From: Plectrocnemia conspersa
Lineage: Eukaryota; Arthropoda; Insecta; Trichoptera; Polycentropodidae
Direction of reading: 5' to 3'
Length of the DNA stretch: 64,000 bases
Assembly: GCA_009617715.1 (NCBI GenBank)
Contig: VTFK01000046.1
Location: forward strand, 1 to 64,000
Of the stretch, positions 61,432 through 64,000 are shown piece by piece. Both the position numbers and the translations under genes were made by a program. Every line of letters begins with the position of its first letter. Position 1 is the stretch's first letter. Under the pieces are notes generated by a model, which saw nothing but the letters and a program-made list of their open reading frames with translations, had not been told where the DNA came from and did no database searches.

Positions 61432-64000
61432 CTGAAATAGAACAAAGAGATCCCATTATGGTTTTATGGCATAGAAAAATTGAGCAAAAGTGGTCACATT
61501 GTTAAAAGAGACAACCAATGCGTAATGGATTTTTATTTATTCATTTCACACATGGAAAGCTGTTTCTTTCACTTTAATAAGATCATACATTTTACTATTA
61601 TGCGTTAACATTTTAACTAGCATTTTTGTAAAAAAATAACACCAGTAAGATTTTTAACAGGAATTGTGTACAGCTTAAGAAATTTAGTTTAATATAATAA
61701 CAGCTCTAATATATATACATACTGCGAAAGTATAAAAATAGTGTCATATTTAAAAGAGATTCAATAGAAGCACTTTGTTTGATAGCAAGTTATTATTTTA
61801 AAGCAGCCCATTATACCTAGGCTTTAAATCGTTCAAGGAAGTTTATGAATACACGAATATTTAGGTAGATCTGTATAAATTGCATTTCTTGAAATAGATG
61901 AACGTCTGGTTTGCAGCAAATACGCACTCAATGGTGTTTTATGTTAAAATATTTCGTTTAATATTCAGTATTTTCATTTAAATATTTATTTTTCAAGCAA
62001 AATCAGAAAATTGCCTAATGATAACGACACAAATAAGGGTTAACCCTCTTTTAAAAACACATTCACCAAGCATTAACCATTTATGACAATTATCGTTATC
62101 GTCGATCGTTATCCCTAGCGCCGCTAAAATCACATCACACATGACGTAATAATTTGCGGTGGCTAATTGGTTATGTGCGATAGGTAATTAGTGGATAACA
62201 TCTGTTCGGAATGGCCGGTGGGGTTAGCGTCGCGGCTAATGGCCCGTAAAACGATCGGCCAAAATGACATTTTTTTCTTTCTATGTCATCACGAAATATC
62301 TATATTATATTCTTCATCAAAGTATATCAAACAATTGATGCTAATATCGGTGAAAATTGTGTTTATTTATGAGATGTGTATTTTTATAATATTAAGACGA
62401 ACAGTGTCTGTTGGTAAATATTAAATATGTTGCACAACTATTGTCAGTGGACTGGGTTCTTGATGTCGACCTGGATCAGTAGATGCGAAGAGAGAAGCGG
62501 TGGCTTATCTGATCCTCACTAATTTGAAATTAAGTCAGGCTCATCTTGTTTGTCATAAAATTTGGAGGGCTCCGATGCCTTAAACTCTGAAGTATATCTG
62601 AGAGAAAATCCTTAGATGACGTGTCTGAGGGGAAGTAATTCTTGGTTGCCCACGCTCCCATATTTATATCAATTATTTCGTTATCCACCTTTTTTTCCGT
62701 AGAACGACCAATTACAAAAGATTGACTATTTTTTGACCGCTATGGCAGATTAGAAACGGCTGCATGCGTATTTTTCCTTAAGATAGCGCGTACCTTGTGA
62801 CTTAGGCTGTTAAAAGGTTTCTCACGGTAGTGTCATTTTAACAAAAAAAAAACATTATTTTATCATTACAAGCCGAACTGGTTTTTTTCATGACTTAGTA
62901 GCATAAGTTAATCCTAAGTGGTTAAATTAATTAATCCGAATATTTCAAATAGCTTACTATCAACCTCTTACAAAAAATATTAATTTCATTAATAAAGAAT
63001 CATGAAATTATTTATTATAATTTTCCTTATATAATAGTTTCATTATAAATAAAAAATGTTAAGACGGCCAACATGTTACAAAAACATGAAAAATTAAATT
63101 GGGATTAGAATTTGTTACTTTTTTTTGAAAAATTTAAATGAAAATAACCATATAATTTATTTGATAACCAGTTGATGATTTTACTAATGTTAAAACGGTG
63201 ATAAAACAGTAACTTATTAAAATTAATTCTTATTCTCTCTAAAGCTTTTATTTTAATGCAGTCGTAACATTAATATCTTTTAATGGCAATTTTTTTGTAA
63301 AAGAATGCATGAAAATGTTGATATAAAACCATTAATATTGTCTTGAATTCTAAATGAATCTTTTTGTGCTATTTTCGGCTTTTCGTAAAAATGTCTTGAC
63401 TAAAACATAATGTTCTGGCAGAAACAAACAGCTGTTAAATATTCGCTTGGCCATCAATAATAAAAATATGATATTTTCATTACCTTTGCGATAGATTTAA
63501 ATTAATTTATTATTTTTCCACCATCAAATCAATGATTTATTATAGCATTCAACATTATATGTGTCTCGGTCGTTGATACAGTTTAAAAGCATGAAACGTT
63601 TCTCTTGAAACCGTGCCATAAATCATTAATGGCGATATTCTTTTTTCTTTGAACCCATGAAGGATATTCGCTCAAATTACAGCAATTAGCGATATAAATT
63701 ATGGCCAAACGGCGAGGATTGATTCGTTCCGCGAGCTACAGCAGTTTTCTCGTTCGGTTCGGTGTATTTTAGCATCGTAGTTAAATGCAGCAGTTAAACC
63801 GCAGCCGATGCCGTTCCCATAATTACACCTGAATTACCCGGCGGGCGGTAAATAGACGTCTCGGTAAGTAACTTTCCTGCGGGATGGAAGTTTGGTCGGT
63901 TCTTTGGATCGTGTTTGTTCGAGTTTCTCTGTGCCGCCATTAGTAGATACCCAGGTATTTCGTACAAGAAGCCGCCGAATTTACCGTCGGAATAATAGGA
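61432..64000. other. unc-5 intron upstream of the Ig2 exon
   Basis: No earlier unc-5 exon recognised. Two unique G+C-richer patches, 62100-62260 (CGATCGTTATCCCTAGCGCC, GGTGGCTAATTGG) and 63590-64000 (TAATTACACC, GGCGGGCGGTAAATAG), look regulatory. The 77-codon plus frame at 62191-62424 has no motif. The first Ig domain and signal-peptide exons are expected beyond 64000. Confidence 0.5.

Noticed and set aside
1..64000. CRISPR arrays, rRNA genes, operons, bacterial promoters
   Set aside because: None seen. The window has spliced genes and eukaryotic transposons, so these prokaryotic features are not expected.

Overview
This is a stretch of AT-rich animal nuclear DNA, most likely from an insect. 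The evidence is a split gene with canonical GT/AG introns (66 bp to 18.5 kb), very low gene density, long runs of A and T, and many decayed eukaryotic transposons (hAT, Tc1/mariner, pogo/Tigger, LTR elements, tRNA-derived SINE-like fragments). There is no bacterial or viral gene organisation. I cannot fix the insect order from the sequence alone.

Two protein-coding genes are well supported. On the plus strand, 21358-22887 is a single-exon coding region for a 509-residue secreted leucine-rich-repeat protein with a signal peptide and a C-terminal cysteine cap. A splice acceptor lies 26 bp before the ATG, so an upstream non-coding exon is likely. On the minus strand, 61431 down to 38880 holds the last nine coding exons of an UNC5-type netrin receptor. 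I reconstructed it exon by exon, and every junction keeps frame: most of Ig domain 2, two thrombospondin type 1 repeats, the transmembrane helix, ZU5, UPA and death domain, 852 full codons before the stop. The exons for the signal peptide and first Ig domain are not visible and probably lie beyond the right edge. The two genes converge tail to tail about 16 kb apart.

Layout: 1-1418 is AT-rich low-complexity DNA containing a GC-rich inverted-repeat element. 1419-21331 is intergenic, with repeats, an LTR and scattered unique GC-richer islands. 21332-22887 is the LRR gene. 22888-38879 is intergenic, with hAT, Tigger and LTR remnants. 38880-41071 is the tightly packed transmembrane and cytoplasmic part of unc-5. 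41072-59559 is one 18.5 kb unc-5 intron with transposon fossils, two coding-like islands on the opposite strand, a perfect 28-bp-arm hairpin and several enhancer-like islands. 59560-61431 is the extracellular part of unc-5, and 61432-64000 is the next upstream intron.

I found no convincing new gene system. The points most worth following are: the symmetric, frame-neutral transmembrane exon of unc-5, which could be skipped to give a non-membrane receptor; an open frame running upstream into that exon; the two coding-like islands inside the giant intron; a family of at least four related LTR copies; and a hAT miniature element with a perfect 8-bp target duplication. All domain names rest on motif reading, not on database searches.
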